Virus record (IMG/VR): IMGVR_UViG_3300009509_000033
Span: 1-55,205 of that record
Strand: one strand, 5' to 3'
From: a virus
DNA: 55,205 nt
In this document: positions 41,919 to 50,510 of the stretch, piece after piece
How the letters are laid out: every line of letters starts with the position of its first letter
Numbering within the stretch: position 1 is the first letter of the stretch
Notes under the pieces: generated by a model
Seen by the model: only the letters and a program-made list of their open reading frames with translations
The model's database searches: none
Told to the model about the DNA's origin: nothing
Made by a program: the position numbers and the translations under genes

Positions 41919-42656
41919 ATGGCGCGGCCCCCTGGAAACAAGTTGATGAACCGGGAGGAGTTGGGGGAGTGGATTCTCCGCCGACTGGGAGCACCCTTCT
42001 GGGACATCGAGCTATGCCAAGAGCACGTCAAGGACGCGGTGGAGATGGCTGTCCGCTGGTTCGCCGCGAAGAAGGGCGTCTCGAAGCTATTCACCATCCG
42101 AACGACTCCGAGCGTCGTGGAGTACACCCTCGACTCAGAGATCGACCGGGTGATCGACGTCGCCTACGAGACGCACAAGCTGGACCTCTCCCTCATCTTC
42201 TCGCCCTTCACGCTGCTCGAAGAGAAGATACCCTACGACACGTTCGCGTCGGGTGGGTCTGGGGGCCTCTACTCCAGCTACGTGCAGGCTCTCCAGTACA
42301 TCGAGATGGCGAAGCGGGTTCTGAGTGCCGAGTTCGAGTGGACTGAGATCAACGACAAACTCTTCATCGCGCCGCCGCCCCAGGACTCTCGGAACCTCGT
42401 TGTCTGGGCGAAGATCAACTTCACGCAGATCGAAGACCTGGAGGAGCGGGATCACGAGCTGGTCAAGCGCTACGCGCTGGCGAAGGCGCAGGTGGACCTC
42501 GCGTGGATTCGTGGGAAGTACGGGGAGTACCCGAGCGCTCAGGGCACAACAACCTTGAACTGGGACAGGCTGCTCGACTCCGCACAGACCGAGATCGAGA
42601 AGCTCGAAGACGAGATCATGGGCGCCGGCTACCCGATGGGCTTCGTGACGGGGTGA
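41919..42656 (+). CDS. Neck/head-completion protein, T4 gp13-like
   Basis: 245 residues from ATG 41919 (GAGAGGTGG upstream). The start NREELGEWILRRLGAPFWDI matches the pattern of T4-type gp13 neck proteins (LR-RRLGAPVIEI...). The rest is mixed alpha/beta with a C-terminal helix. It should join portal and tail after packaging. Assignment rests on the N-terminal pattern and gene order. Confidence 0.65.
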   Translation: MARPPGNKLMNREELGEWILRRLGAPFWDIELCQEHVKDAVEMAVRWFAAKKGVSKLFTIRTTPSVVEYTLDSEIDRVIDVAYETHKLDLSLIFSPFTLLEEKIPYDTFASGGSGGLYSSYVQALQYIEMAKRVLSAEFEWTEINDKLFIAPPPQDSRNLVVWAKINFTQIEDLEERDHELVKRYALAKAQVDLAWIRGKYGEYPSAQGTTTLNWDRLLDSAQTEIEKLEDEIMGAGYPMGFVTG

Positions 42657-42660
42657 GGCC

Positions 42661-43236
42661 ATGGCGATCGTGAAGAAGTGCTCCCGGTGCGAGTTTGCGA
42701 AGCTCAAGCGGAGTGGGCCTCAGACATGTGGGCCGTTCGCACTCGATGGACGTGACGCGGACATGTTCGAGCACTTCGCGCAGGAGCACACGGAGGCGTC
42801 CGGGACGGAGATCCTTCTCTGGCATCAGAACCTCGAAGAGTCACTGCGCGACCCTCTCTACGACGAGCCGATCGACAGGGCGTGGCTCGGCCCATTCAAG
42901 CTCACTGCCTACGTGGAGTACATCGCCGGCTCTCCCCAGATGACCGAGAACGGCATGACGGTCCGATGGGAAGGTCGCATCTGGATCGCCAAGAAGACGT
43001 TGCAGGATACGGGGACACCTGCCCCGCTCGAAGGGGACGTCATCCGGTACTGGGACGATCGCTTCTTCGCGGAGCACGGCGTCAACGCCGAGGAGGGCGT
43101 CCACGGAGGGTACTACTTCGATATCATCAACGTGGACGACGACGGTCACGTGCAGGACTCGGCCAGCTTCGTTGGTCTCACGATCAACGTCCTCCGGCGC
43201 ACGGAGTTTACGCCCGAGCGGCGTCTCGACGGATAA
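42661..43236 (+). CDS. Neck protein candidate with zinc finger N-terminus
   Basis: 191 residues. It starts with CSRC...C Cys residues (residues 7-23). The core (LLWHQNLEESLRDPLYDEPI, FKLTAYVEYIAG) has the LYDE...GPF-x-L/V pattern of T4-like gp14 neck proteins, followed by a beta-rich half (WEGRIWIAKKTL, YYFDIINVDDDG). It lies directly after the gp13-like gene, as in T4-like neck modules. The zinc finger is unusual for gp14. Confidence 0.55.
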   Translation: MAIVKKCSRCEFAKLKRSGPQTCGPFALDGRDADMFEHFAQEHTEASGTEILLWHQNLEESLRDPLYDEPIDRAWLGPFKLTAYVEYIAGSPQMTENGMTVRWEGRIWIAKKTLQDTGTPAPLEGDVIRYWDDRFFAEHGVNAEEGVHGGYYFDIINVDDDGHVQDSASFVGLTINVLRRTEFTPERRLDG

Positions 43237-43253
43237 CGGACAAGGGTGAGAAC

Positions 43254-43712
43254 ATGGACATGGTGAGAGTTGGACAGGCCATTGCGAGCGGCGTGTCCAT
43301 CGTCTGTGCGACGTGCAAGAGGTACTGGGAGGGACGTGAACGGGGGCTACCCGACCCGAAGTGCACGGCAGCCCGGCCTTGTGGGTCGCCTCTCGCTGCG
43401 CTGACGTTCCCGGAGTACGACGGCCCGATGACGGACTTCGCGAGGTGGTGCTTCGTTTGTGGGGGCCACGCCACGAAGGGCGTGAAGGTCCGAGAGGAGC
43501 CCCGCGTCATCGGCATGTGCGATGAGCACGTGCAGTGGCTTGGGAAGGTGGAGCCTGTCGGCCTGAAGTTGAATGGCGAGAACCTGACGGACATCATCGA
43601 TCGAGAGATGGGTCGAGTGTCGCAGGCTCGTTTCTTCGGGCCGGAGAAGAAAACTCTCGGCCAGGCCATCGCGGAGACGGAGGCCGAGCTGGCAGAAGAG
43701 GAGAGTCGTTGA
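43254..43712 (+). CDS. Zinc-binding hypothetical protein
   Basis: 152 residues from ATG 43254. Cys motifs CATC...CTAARPC near 19-47 and CFVC...MCDEH near 66-93 suggest one or two zinc sites. The C-terminus is helical and acidic. It overlaps the next gene by TTGA. It is in the neck/tail-completion set; function unknown. Confidence 0.65.
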   Translation: MDMVRVGQAIASGVSIVCATCKRYWEGRERGLPDPKCTAARPCGSPLAALTFPEYDGPMTDFARWCFVCGGHATKGVKVREEPRVIGMCDEHVQWLGKVEPVGLKLNGENLTDIIDREMGRVSQARFFGPEKKTLGQAIAETEAELAEEESR

Positions 43713-44536
43713 AGGTCGAGGTCCAATCGGCGCAGTTCGATGAGGCGTATGCGCTCGTTCAGCAGTGGCAGAAAAGGGCGAGGGCTGTCCGACGCCAGTT
43801 CTTGTATCTCGCCGTTCAGAAGACCTACGATGACCTCCTCGGCTTCCTTCCCTCGGACAGGAAGGAGCTTCGGACCTCCCTCCGGATGCAGAAGATACGA
43901 GGGCTCCCGGACTCGGTGGATGGGTATGTCATCCGCTCGATTCCGAAGGGGCGTGCGATAGCACAGGCGGAGAGCGAGAACGCCGTCATCTACGTGGCGG
44001 CCAAGAGCCACCTCATGCGCTCTGTTCCGAAGGAGACCGCGCTCCTCGAAGCGTACAGTCCGTGGACATTGGAAACTCTGCCCTACCCTCCGGACCCGAA
44101 GACGGCGAACGTCATCTCTCGGCGAGTGAGCAAGCGGGAGGTGAACCGGGTCCGTCAGATGCGCCTTCGGGACCGCCCAGAGTGGCGGAGGCAGATGATC
44201 AAGGAAGGGATCAAGGTCCATCGGCCGGGACTGGAACCGAAGGCCGGCAACACCCCATCCGTCCCGGACACCGCGTTCGAGTCGCTGCGGCTGGAATTCG
44301 GCCTCGGAGGGGAGCCAGCGAAGCCGCATTGGAGGAAGGCGATCCTCAAGTTGGCTCTACGAGGTGGAACTGGTATGATCGCCCGAAAACGAGAGTTTAC
44401 GAGAGCGATGACCAGTCTGTCCTTCAACGCTTGGGAGCGGTGGCCGAAACGGACCACGGGCTTTGCCACGCTGGCAGAGGCCAAGCGCTACGTCCCGTTC
44501 CAACAGCGGCTCGGGCTCCGATTGGGACGGCCATGA
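43709..44536 (+). CDS. Hypothetical tail-region protein with TTG start
   Basis: 275 residues. The TTG at 43709 overlaps the previous stop and has GAGGAG upstream; no nearby ATG or GTG fits better. It is basic and mixed alpha/beta (AVIYVAAKSHLMRSV near 90-104), with a charged C-terminus (RLGLRLGRP). It may be a minor neck or tail protein. No family recognised. Confidence 0.62.
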   Translation: MKVEVQSAQFDEAYALVQQWQKRARAVRRQFLYLAVQKTYDDLLGFLPSDRKELRTSLRMQKIRGLPDSVDGYVIRSIPKGRAIAQAESENAVIYVAAKSHLMRSVPKETALLEAYSPWTLETLPYPPDPKTANVISRRVSKREVNRVRQMRLRDRPEWRRQMIKEGIKVHRPGLEPKAGNTPSVPDTAFESLRLEFGLGGEPAKPHWRKAILKLALRGGTGMIARKREFTRAMTSLSFNAWERWPKRTTGFATLAEAKRYVPFQQRLGLRLGRP

Positions 44537-44823
44537 GCATGAAGGCCAGGTCTCACGCGCGTGAGATGCAGCGTCGCGAGAACCTCGTTCAAGAGGCATT
44601 CGACAGCTACCTCGACCACACTGTCGACCGCCTCGTTGCTCTCGGCGTGGAGGAGGCGGACGCGATCGAAGCCGTCTTCAACACGGTGGAGTACCTCGGG
44701 AACGAGGGAGTGCTGCCGCCGTTTCCGGAGGGCCGTGTGAGTCATGAGACGATGGGCAGGTGGCTTGTCGAGGCCGCTTCCTTCGGGCTCGTGGACTTCA
44801 TGGTGGAGGCGGCTCAAGCATGA
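44533..44823 (+). CDS. Small helical hypothetical protein
   Basis: 96 residues, ATGA overlap on both sides. Predicted mostly helical (FDSYLDHTVDRLVALGVEEA; DAIEAVFNTVEYLGNEG). No family recognised; its place between two structural-type genes suggests a head-tail joining or chaperone role. Confidence 0.65.
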   Translation: MSMKARSHAREMQRRENLVQEAFDSYLDHTVDRLVALGVEEADAIEAVFNTVEYLGNEGVLPPFPEGRVSHETMGRWLVEAASFGLVDFMVEAAQA

Positions 44824-45659
44824 CACACGACCCACAGATCGCTATCAGCGACTTCGAGGCTCGTGAAGCTGGCGAGGCCCCGAGCGGCATCGTCGGGCTC
44901 AGGAACTTCGATGCGGGGGTCGTGGAAACTCTCGGAGCAGAGGTCCATGAGATCGAGACAGGGAAAGGGCCTCACTCCAACTACTACATCACCCCGAGCA
45001 AGACCTTCCCCGTTGACCCGGCTCCCGGTCTTCCTGGCATCCCGGTGACGTTCTCCCACCCGGAGGACATCTACGCGAGGTACCGACAGCCGGTGATCGT
45101 GGTGCGTCGCGACGACATCTCTCCGGCGATGAATCGTTGGCACCCAGGGCACAAGTCGTGGAAGGCACCGGCACAAGAGGCCAACCCGGTCACTGTCACC
45201 ATCTACCCAGGGACCTTCGGGGAGCTTGTGCTGCAAGGGTTCGACAAGTACGAGACGAAGGACACCGGGGTCCCATTCGACATCACCTACTCGATCCAGA
45301 TCTACGCGAGGCACCGTGGAAAGGGACCTCTCCCGAAGAAAGGGACGCCCACGGGGTTCGTTGATGGGACGGGTGTTCCCGCAGCCGGGTCGCCTCGAAA
45401 CCAGGTGAACGCGGTCCTGGACTACGTTCTCCGCCGGTACGCGCCCTACTGCCAGGTGTTCGTGGAGGACAGTCTCGGGGATCGCCGAAAGTATTCGGCC
45501 TTCATGGAAGCTATTTCTCACTTGGACGAGGTTCCCGAAGTCACCGAGCGTGTGCTAGGATTCGCCGTGACACTGCGAGTCGAGGCAGAGCTAGACCTGT
45601 CCGATCCTGTGGTGCAACGGGCCGCACAGGCATTGACGCTCAGGTCAAAAGTGCTGTAA
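44820..45659 (+). CDS. Tail-completion/terminator-like protein
   Basis: 279 residues. The N-terminal part contains NYYITPSKTFPVDPAPGLPG and RQPVIVVRRDDISPAMNRWH, the C-terminal part VLDYVLRRYAPYCQVFVEDS and TERVLGFAVTLRVEAELDL. The mixture of a long, loop-rich first half and a small alpha/beta second half is typical of tail terminators such as T4 gp15 or gpU-like proteins. The sheath gene follows after the SAP-tailed gene. Assignment rests on context. Confidence 0.55.
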   Translation: MTHDPQIAISDFEAREAGEAPSGIVGLRNFDAGVVETLGAEVHEIETGKGPHSNYYITPSKTFPVDPAPGLPGIPVTFSHPEDIYARYRQPVIVVRRDDISPAMNRWHPGHKSWKAPAQEANPVTVTIYPGTFGELVLQGFDKYETKDTGVPFDITYSIQIYARHRGKGPLPKKGTPTGFVDGTGVPAAGSPRNQVNAVLDYVLRRYAPYCQVFVEDSLGDRRKYSAFMEAISHLDEVPEVTERVLGFAVTLRVEAELDLSDPVVQRAAQALTLRSKVL

Positions 45660-45672
45660 AGGATGGTGGAAT

Positions 45673-46047
45673 ATGGCTAGCTACTTCAATAAAACTCGCG
45701 GTCCGATCACGGTGTCTCTGCGAACGGGTGAGCCGGCTGTCGTCGGCCCGAAGAAGACGCTCCACGTGACGCCGGAGCAGGACCGATCGGCTAGCCTCTT
45801 GTCCAGGGTCAAGAAGGGCCTGCTCGTCGAGGTCAAGGACAAGTCACCGAAGCCGACGCCGGCTACCGCGCCTGAGCCGAAGCCGGTCCCAGCCTCGAAG
45901 CCCCCGGCGGAATCGAAGCCGGAAGCACCTTCCATGGAGTGGACCAAGAGCCGGCTGACGGAGCACGCCGAATCGTTGGGCTTGGAGGTTCCGTCGAGTT
46001 GGACTAAGGTGGAGATCCTGGAGGCGATCGAGGAGGCGAGTCGATGA
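45673..46047 (+). CDS. Second structural protein with SAP/LEM-like tail
   Basis: 124 residues, built like the protein at 41344: an N-terminal beta domain (RGPITVSLRTGEPAVVGPKK), a Pro/Lys-rich linker and the C-terminal motif MEWTKSRLTEHAESLGLEVP-SSWTKVEILEAIEEA. The C-terminal motifs of both align residue by residue (W..x-L-x-E-x-AE-x-LGL-x-V...K-x-x-ILEAIEE). They are likely paralogues decorating head or tail. It directly precedes the sheath gene. Confidence 0.65.
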   Translation: MASYFNKTRGPITVSLRTGEPAVVGPKKTLHVTPEQDRSASLLSRVKKGLLVEVKDKSPKPTPATAPEPKPVPASKPPAESKPEAPSMEWTKSRLTEHAESLGLEVPSSWTKVEILEAIEEASR

Positions 46048-46103
46048 CGATCGCGATCAAGAAAACTTCGAGGCGCAACGGTCGCCAACAGAGGAGGGAC
46101 TAG
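46044..46103 (+). CDS. Possible 19-residue basic micro-ORF
   Basis: ATG 46044 overlaps the previous stop (ATGA) and the frame ends 3 bp before the sheath ATG. The product MTIAIKKTSRRNGRQQRRD is strongly basic. It may be translated, or may only carry ribosomes to the GAGGAGGG site of the sheath gene, which lies within it. Confidence 0.3.
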   Translation: MTIAIKKTSRRNGRQQRRD

Positions 46104-46106
46104 GCC

Positions 46107-48671
46107 ATGGCCGAAATTCTGTCGCCAGGCGTGTTCATCGAGGAGGTGCCGAGCGCCGTCCAGGTCGTGCAGCCGGTCTCCACGTCGAACATGGGAATCG
46201 TCGGCGCGACCAAGCGAGGCCCCACGGATGAGGCCACGCTCGTCACGTCGTTCGCGCAGTTCACGCGCATCTTCGGCGAGTTGATCTCCGACTCGCGGAC
46301 CGGCCTGTCGATGGCCGCGTACTTCGCCAACGGAGGGAGGCGGGCTTTCGTGGTCCGTGTCATGCCGAGCGACGCGGTGGAGGCCGGAACGGACCAGAGC
46401 GGGGCGCCCTCGGCCTACGACAAGGGCCAGCTCACGAGCGCTCGGAGAGATTTCGAGTGCAACGTGGGCGACGGCGTGACGGCCACCGTCACGGAGTCCG
46501 TCCTCTCTGCGACCGCCCTCATCACACCCCTCGTGGCCGAGCCCGGCGTGTCCGGAATCACCTTCCGGTGGCGTTCGGATGACACCGCGCTCGTGGCCGA
46601 CCCGCTCATGCAGCGGGACGGCGTGACCGCTCTCGTGACGGTCATCGCCAAGGCTCTCGTGGAGGGTCGAATCGACCCGACCTCGATCCCGACCGACCTC
46701 GACCTCGCGCTCCCGAGCGTGATGCCAGGGGCCACCATGCAGTTGACGTTCGACCCCGGTGCCGGGGCTGTGAACGTCGCTCTGACTCAGGTCGGCACGT
46801 CGCTGATCGCGACGGGGACCTCGGGTGCCGGCTCCACGTTCACGCTCGACCTCGTGACGGGCTTCCTGTCCATGGAGTTGACGGGCGCGGACATCCCGAC
46901 CGCGAACGGCAACGCCTTCACGCTCGACTTCACCCCAGGCACGGCGGTGAGGTCAATCTCCGATGACGGCAACGGGGCCATCCCGGATGTTGGTCCGATC
47001 CTCACGGCGGCCGGCTCGGTGGACTACATCGGAGCAACGGCCGGGGACTACACGTTCACGGCGGCGGCCGGCTACGAGCCCGGCGACGGGTGCCCGGTCC
47101 TCTGCGACTACGACGTCCAAGCGTGGGACCTCGATCCCATCTCGGTCGGGTCGTGGGCCAACGACATGCTCGTGGAGGTCATCGGCAACGACGACTACTA
47201 CGACGTGGCGACGGACACGTACACCCGGTTCAACGTCAACGTCCGGCTGCTCAACTCCTCGACCAGCCTCTACGACATCGTGGAGACCTACGAGGAGATT
47301 ACCTTCACCGACCCGACCTCGGCGCAGTATTTCCCCGACGTGCTCAACGACCTGTCCGATCTGGTCAACGTCGTCGAGCCGGCGCTCAACGGCGAGGGTC
47401 CGGCGCAACTCAACGGTGAGGCTCGGAGCCAGGTCGTCGCTGGCGGCGACGAGGACGTGGCGAACCGGCAGATCACGGACACCCTCGCCTCGGTCCCCGT
47501 CAACGCCAGGTCGTTCAGCCTGTCCTGGACGGATGACACCGGGACGGCCCGGTCCATCACGGACGACGGGGCCGGCAACCTGATCGGCGACGTGGACGGA
47601 GCAGGCAACAACACGATCGACTACACCACGGGCGCGATCGACGTGCTGCTCTCGAACCCGATCGCCCGCGACTCGCTCCTCTCGGCGACGTGGCGGGAGT
47701 CCTCCGAGGAGGACAGCCACCTCGACGGCTTCGCTGGCGGGGCGGACGGCACCTTCACCAGCACGACCACCTACGGTCGGAACCAGTTCACGGCGATCAC
47801 CCTGGAGCCAAACTTCCAGGGCCTCTACGCCCTGAACAAGATCGAGGAGTTGATGCAGGTGGTCATCCCCGACTTCGCCGGGGACATTCAGATCACCCGC
47901 GACCTGCTCGACTACGTGGACAGCCGAGAGGTTCTGCCCTCGGGCGGAGACCGCTTCGCCATCCTCATGGTCCCGCAGGGCTCGTCGGCGCAAGAGGCGG
48001 TGGACTTCCTCCGCATCGACGTGGGGCAATACTCCAAGTTCGCGGCGATGTACTGGCCGTGGGTCAAGATCGCCGATCCGCTCTCCGACAACCGTCCGGT
48101 CGTGTTCCCGCCGCTGGGTCACATCGCGGGCATCTACGCGCGCACGGACTCGACCCGGAACGTGGGCAAGGCCCCGGCTGGGACCGTGGACGGTGCTCTC
48201 CGCTTCCTCGTCGGGCTGGAGATTGACTCCATCAGCCAGGGCGAGCGCGACCTCGTGTACCCGGCGAGGATCAACCCGCTCGTCTCCGGCCCGCAGACCG
48301 GCCTCGCCGTCTGGGGTGCCAGGACCATCTCGCTTCAGAGCGAGTGGCGCTACATCAACGCCCGGCGCCTCTTCATGTTCGTCGAGAAGTCGGTCTACAA
48401 CGCGACGCACTGGATCGTGTTCGAGAACAACGGTCCGGGCCTCTGGGCGAGGATCAAGGCCCAGATTCAGGGCTTCCTCACCAATCTCTTCAACGACGGT
48501 CTCTTCGCGGGGACGACCCCGGCGCAAGCCTTCTTCGTCACCGTGGACGAGAGCAACAACGATCAGGCGTCCATCGACGCCGGACAGGTCATCATCGACG
48601 TCGGGATCGCGCCGAACAAGCCCGCCGAGTTCGTGCGCTTCCGCTTCCAGCAGAAGACGCTGGACTCATAG
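46107..48671 (+). CDS. Contractile tail sheath protein
   Basis: 854 residues, longer than T4 gp18 (659). The N-terminus LSPGVFIEEVPSAVQVVQPV is the conserved sheath start. The C-terminal 330 residues contain the sheath core (GGDRFAILMVPQ, SKFAAMYWPWVKI, ISLQSEWRYINARRLFMFVE), ending EFVRFRFQQKTLDS. The middle (about 110-500) is an insertion with repeated Thr/Asp/Gly-rich beta segments (SITDDGAGNLIGDVDGAG; SISDDGNGAIPDV), likely exposed on the tail. It contracts to drive the tube through the envelope. It contains no AAACTC copy. Confidence 0.92.
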   Translation: MAEILSPGVFIEEVPSAVQVVQPVSTSNMGIVGATKRGPTDEATLVTSFAQFTRIFGELISDSRTGLSMAAYFANGGRRAFVVRVMPSDAVEAGTDQSGAPSAYDKGQLTSARRDFECNVGDGVTATVTESVLSATALITPLVAEPGVSGITFRWRSDDTALVADPLMQRDGVTALVTVIAKALVEGRIDPTSIPTDLDLALPSVMPGATMQLTFDPGAGAVNVALTQVGTSLIATGTSGAGSTFTLDLVTGFLSMELTGADIPTANGNAFTLDFTPGTAVRSISDDGNGAIPDVGPILTAAGSVDYIGATAGDYTFTAAAGYEPGDGCPVLCDYDVQAWDLDPISVGSWANDMLVEVIGNDDYYDVATDTYTRFNVNVRLLNSSTSLYDIVETYEEITFTDPTSAQYFPDVLNDLSDLVNVVEPALNGEGPAQLNGEARSQVVAGGDEDVANRQITDTLASVPVNARSFSLSWTDDTGTARSITDDGAGNLIGDVDGAGNNTIDYTTGAIDVLLSNPIARDSLLSATWRESSEEDSHLDGFAGGADGTFTSTTTYGRNQFTAITLEPNFQGLYALNKIEELMQVVIPDFAGDIQITRDLLDYVDSREVLPSGGDRFAILMVPQGSSAQEAVDFLRIDVGQYSKFAAMYWPWVKIADPLSDNRPVVFPPLGHIAGIYARTDSTRNVGKAPAGTVDGALRFLVGLEIDSISQGERDLVYPARINPLVSGPQTGLAVWGARTISLQSEWRYINARRLFMFVEKSVYNATHWIVFENNGPGLWARIKAQIQGFLTNLFNDGLFAGTTPAQAFFVTVDESNNDQASIDAGQVIIDVGIAPNKPAEFVRFRFQQKTLDS

Positions 48672-48685
48672 GGAGGTAGGAACCC

Positions 48686-49033
48686 ATGTTGGTCACATTC
48701 ACGAACGCTTCCGCTGAGGACATCTTCGTGAGCCTGCTCTACAAGAACCTCGCGCCCGGGGAGTCCGTCGTGGTCTCCAAGTCGCGCTCGGAGCTTGACA
48801 TGGAGCAGCCTCTCAAGGCGCTCGTTCAGGCCGGAGACATCGTTCTCTCCTTCGCGGAGGAGAACGGCGACAGCGCGGCCGTGGGCACCGAGCCCCACCC
48901 CGCGTTCACCGACCTGACGCGGCCACTGCCGGCCGACTGGCCGCTGTTCGCTGCGATCTGGAACACGGACGACAACGCGCTCAACTGGACCGACGGGACC
49001 AACTGGCGCGACGCGGCGGGGGTCATCACCTGA
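48686..49033 (+). CDS. Small beta-rich protein between sheath and tube
   Basis: 115 residues with GGAGGTAGG upstream. The first 60 residues are beta-rich (MLVTFTNASAEDIFVSLLYK, NLAPGESVVVSKS); the end is Trp/Asp-rich (NALNWTDGTNWRDAAG). It could decorate the tail or act in assembly. No family recognised. Confidence 0.68.
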   Translation: MLVTFTNASAEDIFVSLLYKNLAPGESVVVSKSRSELDMEQPLKALVQAGDIVLSFAEENGDSAAVGTEPHPAFTDLTRPLPADWPLFAAIWNTDDNALNWTDGTNWRDAAGVIT

Positions 49034-49081
49034 TAGGTGCGGTTCCCGAGGTGGGCTCGTCGTAGGTCATGCAAACTCGAC

Positions 49082-49111
49082 TGGACGGGCGCGGGGATCG
49101 TACTGTAGGTT
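49082..49111 (+). promoter_or_regulatory. Candidate promoter TGGACG - 18 - TAGGTT for the tail tube gene
   Basis: TGGACG (49082-49087) and TAGGTT (49106-49111) lie in the 98-bp gap before the tube gene, followed by TAAGGAGG. An AAACTC copy sits just upstream at 49073. Weak match. Confidence 0.35.
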
Positions 49112-49131
49112 TGAGGTAAGGAGGCTGACAC

Positions 49132-49665
49132 ATGGCGCGGCCTGTAGCAGAAGATTTTCTTCACTCGATGCGGTTCCACGTCGAGATCATCGACGGTACG
49201 CGGCCGGATGCGGGCTTCGGCCCGCCCGAGGCTGGCTTCTCCATGTGCTCGGTCCCCGAGGCCACAACCGAGGCGGTCGAGTACAAGGAGGGGACGTACA
49301 TCTACACCCGGAAGCAGCCCGGGAACACCACCTTCGCGGCGATCTCTCTGTCGCGCGGCGTGGCGATCACGGACTCGGCTTTCTGGACGTGGATGAAGAT
49401 CGTCATCGAGGGTGCCGGCGAGTACCGGCAGGACATCCGGATCAAGCACTACCACCGCGAGGAGGCCCTTCCGGGGAGCGGCGACGTCACCGCGAACCTG
49501 ACGGCCATCCCGACGAGCGTCCCGGCGGCGCGCACCTACGAGGTGTTCAACGCCTTCCCGTCTCGGCACAAGGTGGCAGGAGACCTCGACGCCACGGCGT
49601 CCGAAATCTCCATCATGGAACTCGACCTGGAATTCGAGTATTTCAACCTGATCATCAACGCATAG
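49132..49665 (+). CDS. Tail tube protein, T4 gp19-like
   Basis: 177 residues, close to T4 gp19 (163). The order of motifs fits the family: FHVEIIDG near the start, FSMCSVPEATTEAVEYKEGT, TFAAISLSRGVAITDSAFWT and the C-terminal PSRHKVAGDLDATASEISIM with ELDLEFEYFNL. It forms the inner tube under the sheath. It has its own gap with a possible promoter, and a stem-loop follows. A paralogue is encoded at 49735. Confidence 0.88.
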   Translation: MARPVAEDFLHSMRFHVEIIDGTRPDAGFGPPEAGFSMCSVPEATTEAVEYKEGTYIYTRKQPGNTTFAAISLSRGVAITDSAFWTWMKIVIEGAGEYRQDIRIKHYHREEALPGSGDVTANLTAIPTSVPAARTYEVFNAFPSRHKVAGDLDATASEISIMELDLEFEYFNLIINA

Positions 49666-49670
49666 CGAGA

Positions 49671-49704
49671 GGCCGGGACTTGCTGCGGCGAGTGCCCGGC
49701 CGTT
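49671..49704 (+). terminator. Stem-loop between the two tube genes
   Basis: GGCCGGGACT (49671-49680) pairs with AGTGCCCGGCC (49691-49701) with one bulged G, followed by GTTTC. It probably reduces read-through so that the first tube protein is made in excess. Confidence 0.5.
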
Positions 49705-49734
49705 TCGCGGGGCTGGTTACCTAAGAGTTGACAG

Positions 49735-50508
49735 ATGGCGCGCTCGAACCTGACGGACTACCTCCAGAACTACCCGTTCTGGCTCATGGACATCGCGCCG
49801 ATCGAGCCCCTCGCGTTGCCTCTCTTCACGCCCCTTCTCGGGTTCTCGGCGATCACCTCTCCTGAGATCAACGTCGATATCACGGAGATTACCGAAGCCA
49901 ACTGGTTCTTCCGGCGCAAGGTGGTCAAGGGCGGAGACGCCTCGAACATGACGCTCTCCAGGGCCTCGAAGTGGTACGACAACGACTTCTACAAGTGGGT
50001 CTTCTCGGCTCTCGCTGGGAACACCGGAGGCACCCGGACCCTGCACGCCTTTGCTGTCGGAGGGGTGACGCCTCGTCGCGACCTGCTCTTGGTCCATTTC
50101 CTGTCCCGGAACCCGATCAGCCACCCCGGTGGCAACGCATTGGCCGCTTCCTTGGGCCTGTTGGCCCTCCAGGGGACCGCAACGGGTCTGGTGGGGGGTG
50201 CGTCCACCCTCGCATCCGGGGCCTTTGTAGGGGGTGCTACGGCCACCGCAACGTCTATCGGGTTCACGGCTGCCGGAGCCCCGCTCGGGCCGTTCGAGGT
50301 GGCTCCTCGCCTGCCCGCGAAGGCATGGGTCCTCTACGGGTGCGTTCCGTCCCGCTACAAGGCAGCCGGGGACTTCGATGCCACAGACGGGAGCATCTCC
50401 ATTCAGGAGTTGGAGCTTGCCGTCGAGTCCTGGGACGAACTCTCGCTCGGCACTGAAGCGGCTATCGCGGCTTATGGGATAGCCATCGCGGATGCTGTGA
50501 GGAGATGA
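49735..50508 (+). CDS. Second tail-tube-like protein with hydrophobic insert
   Basis: 257 residues. It shares with the tube protein the RKVVKGGDASNMTLSRASKW...FYKWV region and a C-terminal PSRYKAAGDFDATDGSISIQ with ELELAVESWDEL. Between them (about 135-195) lies an Ala/Gly-rich, membrane-like insert (ALAASLGLLALQGTATGLVG; SGAFVGGATATATSIGF). It could cap the tube, link it to the baseplate, or insert in a membrane during injection. Confidence 0.7.
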   Translation: MARSNLTDYLQNYPFWLMDIAPIEPLALPLFTPLLGFSAITSPEINVDITEITEANWFFRRKVVKGGDASNMTLSRASKWYDNDFYKWVFSALAGNTGGTRTLHAFAVGGVTPRRDLLLVHFLSRNPISHPGGNALAASLGLLALQGTATGLVGGASTLASGAFVGGATATATSIGFTAAGAPLGPFEVAPRLPAKAWVLYGCVPSRYKAAGDFDATDGSISIQELELAVESWDELSLGTEAAIAAYGIAIADAVRR

Positions 50509-50510
50509 TC

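Noticed and set aside
46953-48527. 524-codon leftward open frame within the sheath gene
   Set aside because: Antisense shadow of a conserved structural gene.
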